Positions 52,170 through 63,097 are shown, numbered from the stretch's first letter. The stretch: 64,000 bases of DNA from Paenibacillus rubinfantis (GCF_001486505.1 NZ_LN909065.1:1240001-1304000), one strand, 5' to 3'. Notes: generated by a model from the sequence alone, not told the origin. Numbers and translations: made by a program.

Positions 52170-52432
52170 CTATGCTTTGTCAGACGGGCGTTTCAAACCC
52201 AGTTTCAGCTTCTCGATGACAGCCTGCAGTGCTTGGGCCGCTCCTGCCTTACGTCCCGGATCGATCGAAAAACCATCTGCACAAATTCATAACTTCCGGC
52301 CTGGTGTTCATCCAGGGCGGTATGCTTCGAGCCTAATCCCAGCTGCTCCATATACCCCGCCGGCGCATCCAGCACAAGTACGCGATCGCTATCCGTGGGT
52401 AGCCGCAGCTTCTTCACAAGCTCCGAATTCAT
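52170..52432 (-). pseudogene. Small gene coupled to tcdA, apparent frameshift
   Basis: Starts at the ATG overlapping the tcdA stop (ATGA) and encodes MNSELVKKLRLPTDSDRVLV, then APAGYMEQLG and AGSYEFVQM. In this frame it ends at 52205 with an unnatural Arg/Ser-rich tail. Two bases on, near 52275, another frame continues with FSIDPGRKAGAAQALQAVIE and KLKLGLKRPSDKA, stopping at 52170. That tail looks protein-like, so one base was probably lost or two gained. The N-terminus recalls short DUF3052-like proteins, and the middle of that family appears to be missing. Function unknown. Confidence 0.55.
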
Positions 52433-53181
52433 GCGCGCACGCCTTCGCGCTCCAGCAGCTCGCGCACCGCCACGCTGACCATGATCAAACCAACTACCGG
52501 CGGCACAAAGGAATTGCTGGCCGGCGGCTGCTTGGCCTTGCGGATTTTGGCGCCAGCCGGCGCAATTTTCTCCGTGACGTCCTGCCGAGGCTTCACCGGC
52601 GGCTCAGTTGAGAAAACAACCTTAACTCCCTTTTTGATCCCGGCTTCCCGCAGCTTTGTCCGAATCACGCGAGCCATCGGATCCATATGGGTTTTGGAGA
52701 TATCCGTAACTTGGAATTTCGTCGGGTCCATTTTGTTGGCGGCTCCCATACTGGACAAGATCGGAATCCTCCGCTTCAGGCACTCTTTGATCAAATGAAT
52801 CTTGTAAATGATCGTATCCGAAGCGTCAAGCACGTAATCAATATCGTATTTAAACAGCTCTTCGTAAGTCTCTTCCGTATAAAACATATTTAACGCGATC
52901 GTTTCGCACTCGGGGTTAATGAGCTTAACCCTTTCACACATGAGGTCGGCTTTCTTCTGCCCGATCGTTGTCGTCAAGGCATGAATTTGCCGGTTGATGT
53001 TGGTGATATCGACAACGTCCTTATCGATCAGGATGATCCGGCCGATTCCGGTTCGGGCCAGCCCTTCGACCGCCATCGCGCCTACACCGCCGACGCCAAG
53101 CACGGCTACCGTGCTTTTCTTCAGAATATCCAGTCCCTCTGCCCCGATGGCGAGTTCTGTTCGCGAAAATTGATGAAGCAT
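52429..53181 (-). CDS. tcdA: tRNA threonylcarbamoyladenosine dehydratase
   Basis: TcdA (YrvM), 250 residues, an E1-like ThiF-fold enzyme that cyclises t6A at tRNA position 37 to ct6A using ATP. The nucleotide motif LGVGGVGAMAVEGLARTG is near residue 30. Conserved DKDVVDITNINRQ is near residue 53 and VLDASDTIIYKIHLI near residue 118. A C-terminal hydrophobic segment (VGLIMVSVAVRELL) is typical. GGGAGGT precedes the ATG. It lies 39 bp downstream of aspS, in the conserved hisS-aspS-yrvM order. Confidence 0.93.
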   Translation of the reverse strand: MLHQFSRTELAIGAEGLDILKKSTVAVLGVGGVGAMAVEGLARTGIGRIILIDKDVVDITNINRQIHALTTTIGQKKADLMCERVKLINPECETIALNMFYTEETYEELFKYDIDYVLDASDTIIYKIHLIKECLKRRIPILSSMGAANKMDPTKFQVTDISKTHMDPMARVIRTKLREAGIKKGVKVVFSTEPPVKPRQDVTEKIAPAGAKIRKAKQPPASNSFVPPVVGLIMVSVAVRELLEREGVRA

Positions 53182-53220
53182 GGTCTAGTATACCTCCCGA
53201 TAGGTTGACATCTTAATCGG

Positions 53221-54999
<1,779 letters not shown>

Positions 55000-55036
55000 C
55001 GTAACTCCCCTTTTCGCTTTAGCTATTGTTTATAGG

Positions 55037-56287
55037 TTAATGTGATTTTAACTCTTGAACCAATTCGCTTAACTTCACCGTACGTTGCTCGCCGTTTTCC
55101 ATCGACTTCAGGGCGATTTCTCCGCGCTGCAGCTCATCGTCGCCGAGAATTGCGGTATAGCGCGCCTGCATCCGGTCGGCGGATTTCATCTGCGCCTTCA
55201 TCTTCCGGCCCAGATAATCGCGTTCGGCAGAAATTCCCGCTTGCCGGAGCTTAAACAGCTGGGTTGTGATCTCCTTCTCCGCCGCCTCGCCTAGGGCGAT
55301 AAGATAGACGTCCAGCGGTTTGACGGCGCCAAGTTCGATCTCCTGTTTTTCCAGAATCAGCGCAATTCGTTCCAACCCGATTCCGAACCCGATACCCGGT
55401 TGATCAGGACCGCCCACTTCCGCTACCAGCCCGTTATACCGGCCGCCGCCGCCGATCGTATCGATCGCGCCGATGCCTTGAGCCTTGTATTCGAAAGCGG
55501 TGTGCGTGTAGTAGTCCAATCCGCGGACGAGGCGAGGATTAATCTCGTAATCGACCTCCATCGCGCTCAGCAGCTCCTGCACCTTGGCAAAATGCGCCGT
55601 GCACTCCTCATCCAGGCTGTCCAGGATGGACGGTGCGCCAACGAATTTGTCCTGGTCCGTCTTGCAGTCCAGCACACGCAGCGGATTCCGCTCGATCCGG
55701 GCCTGGCAGTCTTTGCACAAGCTGTCCTTCATCGGCAGCAGGAACCCTAGCAGCTTCTCGCGGTAGACCGCCCGGCTCGCCGGGTTGCCGACGGAGTTAA
55801 TCTCCACCTTCACGCCCTGCAGCCCCAGTTCGCGACAGAACTGGTAACCCAGCGCTACGACCTCGGCATCGATCGCCGGATCCGTTGCGCCAAACGCCTC
55901 GATCCCAAACTGGTGGAACTGGCGCTGCCGTCCGGCTTGCGGACGTTCGTAACGGAACATCGGCCCGATATAGTACAGCTTGCTGACATCCGGTTCGCCG
56001 TAAAGCTTGTTCTCCACATAGGAGCGGACGACGCCGGCGGTTCCTTCCGGACGCAGCGTCATGCTGCGCTCGCCTTTATCGAGAAACGTATACATTTCCT
56101 TCTCGACGATATCTGTCGTTTCCCCTACACCGCGTTCAAAGAGCGAGGTTTGTTCAAAGATCGGCGTACGGATCTCCCGGTAGTTAAAGCGCCGACACAA
56201 ATCTCTGGCCTTCTCCTCAATAAATTGCCATTTCTCGACGGTTCCCGGCAGTAAATCCTGCGTGCCCGTCGGTTTTTGAAAAGCCAT
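55037..56287 (-). CDS. hisS: Histidyl-tRNA synthetase
   Basis: HisRS, 416 residues. The frame is open upstream through the T-box, but the start is the ATG at 56287 (MAFQKPTGTQDLLPG), with GGAGGAT eight bases before it. Motif 2 (MFRYERPQAGRQRQFHQFGIEAFG) is near residue 105. The histidine-binding motifs VRGLDYYTHTAFEY near residue 255 and GGGGRYNGLV follow. The C-terminal anticodon domain covers about 320-416. First gene of hisS-aspS-tcdA. Confidence 0.96.
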   Translation of the reverse strand: MAFQKPTGTQDLLPGTVEKWQFIEEKARDLCRRFNYREIRTPIFEQTSLFERGVGETTDIVEKEMYTFLDKGERSMTLRPEGTAGVVRSYVENKLYGEPDVSKLYYIGPMFRYERPQAGRQRQFHQFGIEAFGATDPAIDAEVVALGYQFCRELGLQGVKVEINSVGNPASRAVYREKLLGFLLPMKDSLCKDCQARIERNPLRVLDCKTDQDKFVGAPSILDSLDEECTAHFAKVQELLSAMEVDYEINPRLVRGLDYYTHTAFEYKAQGIGAIDTIGGGGRYNGLVAEVGGPDQPGIGFGIGLERIALILEKQEIELGAVKPLDVYLIALGEAAEKEITTQLFKLRQAGISAERDYLGRKMKAQMKSADRMQARYTAILGDDELQRGEIALKSMENGEQRTVKLSELVQELKSH

Positions 56288-56321
56288 CTCGTTCATCCTC
56301 CATCTCAGACTCGTAAGCCAA

Positions 56322-56672
56322 TATAAAAAATCTCCCGTTCCTGTTTGATCCAAACAGGGACGAGAGATCGGTTCGCAATCACCCGTGGTGCCACCCACAT
56401 TCCGAATTCGATGTCCCGTCGCACAGGTCGCGCGTCGGCTTTCATGCATCGCATTCGCTTTAAGCGGTTATCGCCCGCCTACGCCGTACGTCTACTCTCC
56501 AAGCGATGGAACGCTTCAGGATTTCGCCGCCGGTTCTCGGGGAAGTCTTTCGTGCAATCATCACCGGAATCCTTCCAGCCTGCTTCTTATCAGGGGTAAC
56601 GGATCATCTGTCCGTTCGACCGCTGCTGAAGTCGGGGATTCCTCTCTGTGGATGTGGGGTTGAACTACTTTC
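56322..56672 (-). promoter_or_regulatory. T-box riboswitch of hisS-aspS
   Basis: Minus strand: AGTAGTTC (56661-56668), AGAGAGGAATCC with its partner GGATTCC as the stem I helix, the T-box sequence GTGGGTGGCACCACGG (56383-56398), and a terminator. The terminator is CTCTCGTCCCTGTTTG / CAAACAGGAACGGGAG followed by a T-run (56327-56365). It controls hisS and probably aspS by tRNA charging. After the stem I helix, GGTGATGATTGCACG contains both GAT and CAC triplets; I cannot decide the specifier from sequence alone. Confidence 0.92.
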
Positions 56673-56797
56673 TCCCGTCATCAAATCAATATGAGCACTA
56701 GTTCACGCCTCCGGAGGTGACGTCAACTGTTATTTTTAGATTGTATGAAACCACCGCGTTAAAGTCAAGTCCGGGCGCGAAAAATGTCCGAACAAAG

Positions 56798-56832
56798 AAA
56801 AAAACCTGACACCAACGGGGTGCAGGTTCAAA
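56798..56832 (-). terminator. Terminator of the hypothetical gene at 57 kb
   Basis: Minus-strand ACCTGCACC-CCGTT-GGTGTCAGGT followed by TTTTTTTC. Confidence 0.8.
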
Positions 56833-56945
56833 AGGTATTATATTAAAAAGGGGGTCATGCTGTTATTATAAACAGGCAATGTTAAGGGAACATGTATCTA
56901 ATATTACAGTTATATTACAGAGAACCGCAAAAACTATAAAACGGC

Positions 56946-57410
56946 CTAAGACTCAGCAATATAAGCTCCTTGCTCGCGTAATTTACGCACGACGATCTCA
57001 TAATCGCTGTCCTTCACTTTTGCGCTAAGTACGTACTTCCATCCCTGCGGCTCGTCACTGGTGTCGATCAGGGACTCCGATGTCACCGAACGCTCCCCTT
57101 CAACTGCCTCGCTGCGCTCTCCTATTAGGGAATCGCCCGCATAACGCTCCCCCATGGCTGCAACCGGCAGCACGCTCTGCACGCCGCGAACTGTTCCGGG
57201 AACAGGAACGATTCCGGGGTTGTTTGGGCCCGATGCGCTGATCACCCCATTGTTTAGTGGTAACATCGGGACCTGAAGTTGATCGTCCTCTCCCCATTCG
57301 TTTGATACATGTCCCGCCTCGACTTCATTGATGTTGTAGGCTTGTAAAGTGATACGCGCGCCTTCCACCTGATCTTCCGTATTGAAATAGGCCTGAATAT
57401 GTTGGGTCAT
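56946..57410 (-). CDS. Hypothetical protein, 154 residues
   Basis: No named family recognised. AAGGAGG lies eight bases before the ATG at 57410, so the long open frame upstream is not used. The N-terminal 30 residues (TQHIQAYFNTEDQVEGARIT) and the C-terminal 30 (WKYVLSAKVKDSDYEIVVRK) look like two halves of a small ferredoxin-like alpha/beta unit. They are joined by about 80 residues of low-complexity, Gly/Pro/Ser/Glu-rich linker. This resembles the YflT-like stress proteins that bind through such halves, but that is only a guess. Confidence 0.7.
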   Translation of the reverse strand: MTQHIQAYFNTEDQVEGARITLQAYNINEVEAGHVSNEWGEDDQLQVPMLPLNNGVISASGPNNPGIVPVPGTVRGVQSVLPVAAMGERYAGDSLIGERSEAVEGERSVTSESLIDTSDEPQGWKYVLSAKVKDSDYEIVVRKLREQGAYIAES

Positions 57411-57763
57411 GCCCCATACCTCCTTATAATCAACGTCAGCTTCCCGGTCGAGGCAGCCAATCGGCAGAGGGTTTCCCCTCCCGCATCGTGGGATCAAAAC
57501 GCTCCGGCTCGGCCAAACGGGCCGACATTCGGGCTTCGCTGCGGTGTCCCGCCAAGATAAGCGGAATGGACTGCCAATCTCTCGATTTTGCGGACTGATG
57601 CACGGACAGCAACTCCTTTGGTCGTCAAGCTCTTTACCACAAGGTTGTACCAAAACCGGTCCGCTTATCCTTTCCAATCGCAAAACCTTCGTTATAATTA
57701 GAGGAAAATTTTTCATCTTGAGGTATAATGGGTCAAAAACCCGCAATAAGGAGGGTCTATACG
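57411..57763. promoter_or_regulatory. Divergent intergenic region
   Basis: 353 bp between the hypothetical gene and the GNAT gene. A TATAAT at 57724-57729 lies 35 bp before the GNAT start, with no clear -35 box. A second TATAAT is at about 57693. Nothing else recognised. The minus-strand frame stays open here, but lacks a ribosome site. Confidence 0.45.
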
Positions 57764-58702
57764 ATGAATCATTTGGGCTTTCAACTTCGCCGCCCTACTC
57801 TGGAGGATGCCCCGGCTGTCTGCGAGCTGGTGGCCATTTGCGATACCGAGGATCTCGGCGCGCCTGACATCGTCCTGGAGGATGTGCTAAACATGTGGTC
57901 AAGCTTTGACTTGGACCAGAACGTATGGGTGGCCGAAGACGAGAACGCTGCTCTGATCGGTTACGCCTTCCTGGAGGAGGACAGCGAGGAGAAGCTGTTC
58001 AGTTATGGCTGCGTGCGGCCTTCTGCCCGGGGAATAGGCGTTGGTACTGCGCTTGTTGCCGCGCTTGAATCGCGGGCTGTTGCGCTCAGGAATGAATCCG
58101 GGCAAACCAAGCGGCTTCAGGGGATGATTCCTTCCTCTTGTCCCGATGCCGCAGCTTTGTTTGAGGGTTTTGGGTTCGCGCCGGTCCGCTATTTTAAGCG
58201 TATGGCCCTCCATTTGGAAGTCAAACCAGCTCCCGCCGTCCTACCGGAAGGATTCACTGTCGAATCGTTCGTGAAAGGACGGGATGAACAGGCCGTCTAT
58301 GAGGCTTATATCGAAGCCTTTTCCGACCACTGGGATTTTACCGTGCCTGCTATGGAGAAGTTTGTGGAAAGAACGCAGTTGCCAACCTTTGATGAGCATT
58401 GGTGGCACCTCGCTCGGGATACCGAAGGTGCCGTTGCCGGATTTGCATTATGCCGTATGAGTGAGGACTTGCTGTTTATTGAACATCTGGGTGTTCGCCG
58501 CCCTCATCGGGGGCGTGGGCTGGCACTGGCCTTGCTGCAACACGTATTTGCGTCTTCCTACCAAGCAGGGCAAACCCATGTCTCCTTGGGTGTCGATGCC
58601 GCCAATCCGACGGGAGCCTACCGCCTTTACGAAAAAGTCGGAATGAAACCGGATTACGAAATCAGCATTTATGAGAAACTCATCCCGGTCCCGGTCTCCT
58701 AA
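57764..58702 (+). CDS. GNAT family N-acetyltransferase with two GNAT domains
   Basis: A 312-residue protein with two GNAT units. The first (residues about 5-150) has the acetyl-CoA loop VRPSARGIGVGTALV. The second (about 165-312) has GVRRPHRGRGLALALLQHVF and ANPTGAYRLYEKVGM, a complete motif A and B. The first unit's motif A is also intact. The substrate is unknown; tandem GNATs include mycothiol synthase-like and antibiotic-resistance-like enzymes. AAGGAGGG precedes the ATG at 57764. Confidence 0.88.
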   Translation: MNHLGFQLRRPTLEDAPAVCELVAICDTEDLGAPDIVLEDVLNMWSSFDLDQNVWVAEDENAALIGYAFLEEDSEEKLFSYGCVRPSARGIGVGTALVAALESRAVALRNESGQTKRLQGMIPSSCPDAAALFEGFGFAPVRYFKRMALHLEVKPAPAVLPEGFTVESFVKGRDEQAVYEAYIEAFSDHWDFTVPAMEKFVERTQLPTFDEHWWHLARDTEGAVAGFALCRMSEDLLFIEHLGVRRPHRGRGLALALLQHVFASSYQAGQTHVSLGVDAANPTGAYRLYEKVGMKPDYEISIYEKLIPVPVS

Positions 58703-58707
58703 ACCAA

Positions 58708-58757
58708 AAACGGGCCAAGACGCGTTGATCCTTCCTGCGTCTTGGTCCGTTTCGATT
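58708..58757 (+). terminator. Terminator between the convergent GNAT and dtd genes
   Basis: CGGGCCAAGACGC / GCGTCTTGGTCCG stem. A-run before and T-containing stretch after, so it may serve both strands. Confidence 0.78.
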
Positions 58758-58768
58758 TCTCTTCGTAT

Positions 58769-59221
58769 TTATACCTCGCCACCAGGGCTGTCCACGATCA
58801 GGGTCACGGGTCCCCAATTCGTCAGCTCAACGTCCATTTCCGCCCCAAAGACGCCGGTTTCCACCGTCAGCCCTTTGGCACGCAGCAGCTCATTTAACCT
58901 CTCGTATAGCGGTTCCGCCATCTCTGGTCGGGCCGCCGCCATGAAGTTGGGACGTCTGCCCTTGCGGCAATCGCCATATAGGGTAAACTGGGACACCGAA
59001 AGAATCGCCCCGCCGATCTCCGTTACCGCAAGGTTCATCTTCCCCGCTTCGTCTTCAAAAATCCGCAAGCCGGCGATCTTCTCCGCCAAATAGGCGGCGT
59101 CTTGTTCGGTGTCCTCATGGGTCACGCCAACCAGCAGCATCAGCCCAGGGCCGATGGCTCCCACCGTTTCTCCCGCAACGTTTACGCGCGCCTCACGGCA
59201 GCGCTGCACGACCACTCTCAT
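58769..59221 (-). CDS. dtd: D-aminoacyl-tRNA deacylase
   Basis: Dtd, 150 residues, removes D-amino acids (and glycine from tRNA-Ala) wrongly attached to tRNA. The conserved SQFTLYGDCRKGRRPNF block is near residue 78-94. The cross-subunit Gly-Pro motif is in NWGPVTLIVDSPG at the C-terminus. AAAGGAT precedes the ATG. It lies 24 bp after relA, the conserved relA-dtd pair of Firmicutes. Confidence 0.95.
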   Translation of the reverse strand: MRVVVQRCREARVNVAGETVGAIGPGLMLLVGVTHEDTEQDAAYLAEKIAGLRIFEDEAGKMNLAVTEIGGAILSVSQFTLYGDCRKGRRPNFMAAARPEMAEPLYERLNELLRAKGLTVETGVFGAEMDVELTNWGPVTLIVDSPGGEV

Positions 59222-59245
59222 CCGGTTCGAATCCTTTCTTGTCCG

Positions 59246-61423
59246 TTACTGCATGATCCGATGGACCGTGTATACATCCTTCACCCGCTTGATTTTCTCC
59301 ACAACGGACTGCAGATGATCGGTATTGCGGATCAGGATCGTCATATGCACCAAAGCCATCTTGTTCTTATCCGATCGGCCCGAAACGGCCGAAATATTCG
59401 TTTTGCTCTCCGACACGGCCTGCAGCACTTCGTTCAGGAAGTTCCGGCGGTCGTGACCGGTGATTTCGATATCAACGCTGTAGTTCGCCTCGATCGCTTC
59501 TTCCCATTCCACGTCGATAACGCGCGCCGCTTCCTCGCCGTCTCCTCCGCCCGGAATGTTCGGACAATCGCTGCGATGCACCGATACGCCGCGTCCGCGC
59601 GTAATATAGCCGACGATGTCGTCGCCCGGCACCGGGTTACAACAGCGGGCAAAGCGAACTAGCAGATTATCGATTCCCTTCACGACAACGCCGTTCGTTG
59701 GACGATGTCGACGTTCTTCCGGCGCCTTGACCTCCTTGACCTCCGAGGTTAACTCGATGTGTCCGGCGGCCTCTTCCTGCTCTTTGCGCAGCTTCTCGGT
59801 CAGCTTCGTCACAACCTGCGAGGCCGTGATCCCGCCGAACCCGATCGCCGACAGCATGTCGTCGATGTCATTGAAGGCGTATTTCTTCGCCGCCTCCAGC
59901 AGCTTGTCGTCGCTCATCCACTGGGAAGGCTCGATCCCCGCTCGCTTCAGCTCGCGTTCGATCGCTTCGCGCCCTTTTTCCACGTTTTCTTCGCGTTTTT
60001 CCTTCTTGAACCATTGCTTGATTTTGCTGCGAGCATGGGAAGATTGAGCGATTTTCAGCCAGTCCTGGCTAGGACCGTACGAATGCTTAGACGTCAAAAT
60101 CTCCACGATATCCCCGGTTTTCAGTCGATGGTCCAGCGGCACAATTCGTCCGTTCACCTTGGCCCCGATCGTCCGATTACCGACCTCCGTATGGATGCGG
60201 TAGGCAAAATCCAAAGGCACGGAGCCCGCCGGGAGCTCGATAACCTCTCCGGACGGCGTAAACACAAAGACGAGGTCCGAGAAGAAATCCATTTTCAGCG
60301 ATTCCACGAACTCCGAAGCATCCTTCGCTTCATGCTGAAGCTCCAGGATTTCGTTAAAGAACGTGATTTTATTTTCCAAGCCACCTGTTCCGGTGCCTTC
60401 TTTATAGGCCCAATGCGCCGCGATCCCGTATTCGGCCGTCCGGTGCATCTCCCAAGTGCGGATCTGAACCTCCGTGGGTTCCCCGTTTGGGCCAACGACC
60501 GTCGTATGCAGCGACTGGTACATGTTCGCCTTCGGCATGGCGATATAATCTTTAAACCGACCCGGCATCGGCTTCCACAACGTGTGGATGATCCCCAGGG
60601 TCGCGTAACAATCCTTGATATTGTCCACGATGATGCGAATCGCCAGCAGATCGTAAATTTCGTTGAACTGCTTGTTTTTCATCGTCATTTTCTTATATAC
60701 GCTGTAAATATGCTTAGGACGCCCCGACAAATCCGCCTGTACGCCCATCTCCTCCAGCTTCTCGGCAATACGGGCGATGACGTTCTTGATGTATTCCTCG
60801 CGCTCCGCCCGTTTCTTGCGCATCAAGTTGGCGATTCGGTAATACTGCTGCGGGTTTAAATATCGCAGGGCGATATCTTCCATTTCCCATTTGATGGCGG
60901 AGATCCCGAGCCGGTTGGCGATCGGACAGAAAATCTCCAGCGTTTCGTAAGCGATCCGGCGCTGGCTTTCTTCCGACTGGTATTTCAGGGTCCGCATATT
61001 GTGCAGCCGGTCCGCCAATTTAATGACGATTACCCGGATGTCCTGCGCCATCGCGATGAACATTTTGCGATAGTTCTCGTTCTGCTGCTCCTCTTTGGAT
61101 TGGAATTTGATCCGCTCCAGCTTGGTTAGCCCGTCAACGAGCAAAGCGCAATCGCTGCCGAAATTCTCCTGTATCTCTTTTAGAGACACCGTCGTGTCTT
61201 CAACCACATCATGAAGCAGGGCCGCAATGACCGACAGCGCATCCATCTGCATGTTCACAACAATATCAGCCACAGCCAAAGGATGAAGAATATAAGGTTC
61301 CCCGGATTTGCGAACCTGTCCGTGATGGGCTTCGTCCGCAAACTCGTACGCTTCCCGAATCCGATCGAGATCCGGTTCCTTTATATAGGCAGACGCCTTT
61401 TCGAGTAATTGCTCTATGCCCAT
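59246..61423 (-). CDS. relA: Bifunctional (p)ppGpp synthetase/hydrolase
   Basis: The long RSH protein, 725 residues, makes and degrades the alarmone (p)ppGpp. The HD hydrolase domain (about 20-200) includes HHGQVRKSGEPYILHPLAVA and the HDVVEDT motif, which is intact, so hydrolase activity is expected. The synthetase domain (about 210-380) has RPKHIYSVYKKM and QSLHTTVVGPNGEPTEVQIRT in blocks. TGS, zinc-finger-like (CCNPVPGDDIVGYITRGRGVS) and C-terminal ACT domains follow. It normally lies next to apt; here a permease gene is inserted between. Confidence 0.96.
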   Translation of the reverse strand: MGIEQLLEKASAYIKEPDLDRIREAYEFADEAHHGQVRKSGEPYILHPLAVADIVVNMQMDALSVIAALLHDVVEDTTVSLKEIQENFGSDCALLVDGLTKLERIKFQSKEEQQNENYRKMFIAMAQDIRVIVIKLADRLHNMRTLKYQSEESQRRIAYETLEIFCPIANRLGISAIKWEMEDIALRYLNPQQYYRIANLMRKKRAEREEYIKNVIARIAEKLEEMGVQADLSGRPKHIYSVYKKMTMKNKQFNEIYDLLAIRIIVDNIKDCYATLGIIHTLWKPMPGRFKDYIAMPKANMYQSLHTTVVGPNGEPTEVQIRTWEMHRTAEYGIAAHWAYKEGTGTGGLENKITFFNEILELQHEAKDASEFVESLKMDFFSDLVFVFTPSGEVIELPAGSVPLDFAYRIHTEVGNRTIGAKVNGRIVPLDHRLKTGDIVEILTSKHSYGPSQDWLKIAQSSHARSKIKQWFKKEKREENVEKGREAIERELKRAGIEPSQWMSDDKLLEAAKKYAFNDIDDMLSAIGFGGITASQVVTKLTEKLRKEQEEAAGHIELTSEVKEVKAPEERRHRPTNGVVVKGIDNLLVRFARCCNPVPGDDIVGYITRGRGVSVHRSDCPNIPGGGDGEEAARVIDVEWEEAIEANYSVDIEITGHDRRNFLNEVLQAVSESKTNISAVSGRSDKNKMALVHMTILIRNTDHLQSVVEKIKRVKDVYTVHRIMQ

Positions 61424-61740
61424 TGAGATCCTGTTGATTCCTTTCTATATGAAAATATACTGAAAAAACGCATACAAGAGCATAATTCGCCTCATTTTGA
61501 TTTCCTATAATTATGACTCTTGCGTTCCCTCCCGTCAACTCCAGGTATTGTCTCCCCGTCGCGGACACCCCCCTGCGCCACCCCGCAGATTTCCCGCCTG
61601 TATGACGGCAGGCAGTGAAAGGGAAAGATGTCTAGAGAAAAACCAAAAGTCAAGCAAATTTCTGTTGAAAATTGTCGGCATTGTCATTATCCTATTAAGG
61701 ATAGTTATCTTATGAACGTACCTATAGAGGAGTGAATGCG
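61424..61740. promoter_or_regulatory. Divergent promoter region between relA and the permease gene
   Basis: 317 bp. For the permease, TTGAAA (61665-61670) and TATCCT (61688-61693) are 17 bases apart. An inverted repeat TATCCT-ATTA-AGGATA (61688-61703) overlaps the -10 box and could be an operator. No clear relA promoter box was identified. Confidence 0.55.
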
Positions 61741-63027
61741 TTGCAACGTGAAATTCAAGTGAATGAGAAAGTCCCGTTTGGACCGGGCGTGCTGTTAAGC
61801 CTGCAGCACTTATTTGCCATGTTCGGAAGCACGGTGCTGGTACCCAACCTGTTTGGCGTAGACCCCGGCATGATCCTGTTGATGAACGGTATCGGCACCC
61901 TGCTGTACATCCTGATCTGTAAAGGAAAAATCCCCGCTTATTTGGGCTCCAGCTTTGCCTTCATCGCACCGGTTCAAGCGGTGATCATCAGTCACCCGGG
62001 GAACGGTTATGCCATGGCCCTTGGCGCGTTTATCGTCACCGGCGTCATCTTCGTCGTGATTGCGATGCTGATTAAATACGCGGGCACCAAGTGGATCGAC
62101 GTCGTGTTTCCACCGGCTGCCATGGGCGCCATCGTGGCCCTGATCGGCCTCGAGTTGATTCCGGTTGCGGCCAGCATGGCCGGATGGATCAGCGACGGCT
62201 CGGAGGGCTGGACGCCCAACGGGACGCACATCACGCTGTCGCTTGTGACGTTAGGCGTTACGGTACTTGGCGCCGTCATGTTCCGCGGATTTCCGAAGAT
62301 CATTCACATCCTGATCGGGATCGTGGTTGGTTATGTACTTGCTTATTTCATGGGCGAGGTGAACACCGAAGCCATTGGACAAGCCAAGTGGTTTAGCTTG
62401 CCGACGGTCACTACCCCGCAATGGGATACCTCCGCAATCATCTCGATCGTGCCGGTTGCCCTGGTCGTTATCGTTGAGCATATCGGCCACCTGTTGGTGA
62501 CAAGCAACATCGTGGGTAAAGACCTGTCCAAGGACCCGGGGCTTCACCGGTCGCTGATGGGGAACGGGATCTCCACGATTCTCTCCGGTTTTGTTGGCTC
62601 GACGCCGAACACAACCTATGGGGAGAACATCGGCGTCATGGCTTTGACCCGCGTGTATTCCGTGTTCGTTATCGGCGGGGCAGCTATCTTTGCCATCCTG
62701 CTGTCCTTCTCCGGGAAGTTCTCGGCGATTGTCGCCAATATTCCTCCTGCGGTGATGGGCGGCGTGTCTCTGCTGCTGTTTGGGGTTATCGCGGCCTCAG
62801 GCTTGCGGATCTTCGTAGAGCAGAAGGTAGACTTCTCCAAACCCACGAATATGCTGTTGACGACCGTCGTGTTGGTCATCGGCCTCAGCGGAACCACACT
62901 GACCATGGGCCATGTAGCGCTGAAGGGGATGGCCTTGGCCACGATCGTTGGCATCCTGCTCAGCTTGTTCTTTAAGCTGATCCAAGTGCTGAAATTAAGC
63001 AATGATCACGAAGACGCCGCACACTAG
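61741..63027 (+). CDS. pyrP: Uracil permease-like NCS2 transporter
   Basis: A 428-residue NCS2 nucleobase transporter with about 12-14 membrane segments. LSLQHLFAMFGSTVLVPNLFG at residues 20-40 (in two blocks) and PAYLGSSFAFIAP near residue 67 closely match UraA/PyrP. The conserved glutamate motifs are VALVVIVEHIGHLLV near residue 240 and TPNTTYGENIGVMALTR near residue 288. Uracil is the likeliest substrate; xanthine is less likely given these motifs. TTG start at 61741 with GAGGAG eight bases upstream; the earlier GTG is too close to it. Confidence 0.88.
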   Translation: MQREIQVNEKVPFGPGVLLSLQHLFAMFGSTVLVPNLFGVDPGMILLMNGIGTLLYILICKGKIPAYLGSSFAFIAPVQAVIISHPGNGYAMALGAFIVTGVIFVVIAMLIKYAGTKWIDVVFPPAAMGAIVALIGLELIPVAASMAGWISDGSEGWTPNGTHITLSLVTLGVTVLGAVMFRGFPKIIHILIGIVVGYVLAYFMGEVNTEAIGQAKWFSLPTVTTPQWDTSAIISIVPVALVVIVEHIGHLLVTSNIVGKDLSKDPGLHRSLMGNGISTILSGFVGSTPNTTYGENIGVMALTRVYSVFVIGGAAIFAILLSFSGKFSAIVANIPPAVMGGVSLLLFGVIAASGLRIFVEQKVDFSKPTNMLLTTVVLVIGLSGTTLTMGHVALKGMALATIVGILLSLFFKLIQVLKLSNDHEDAAH

Positions 63028-63048
63028 GAGCCTGCGTCATTCAAATAA

Positions 63049-63092
63049 AAAAGGGACGGTTCCACACAAGCTTGTGGAACCGTCCCTTTTAT
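63049..63092. terminator. Bidirectional terminator between the permease gene and apt
   Basis: AAAAAAGGGACGGTTCCACA / TGTGGAACCGTCCCTTTT, with an AAGCTT at the apex. A-run on one side, T-run on the other, between convergent genes. Confidence 0.93.
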
Positions 63093-63097
63093 TACTA

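Noticed and set aside
56288..56449. 54-codon N-terminal extension of HisS
   Set aside because: It reads through the T-box terminator; HisS family length and the GGAGGAT site fix the start at 56287.
57411..57746. 112-codon N-terminal extension of the hypothetical gene at 57 kb
   Set aside because: The AAGGAGG site lies before the internal ATG at 57410, and the extension has Cys/Arg-rich, non-protein-like sequence.
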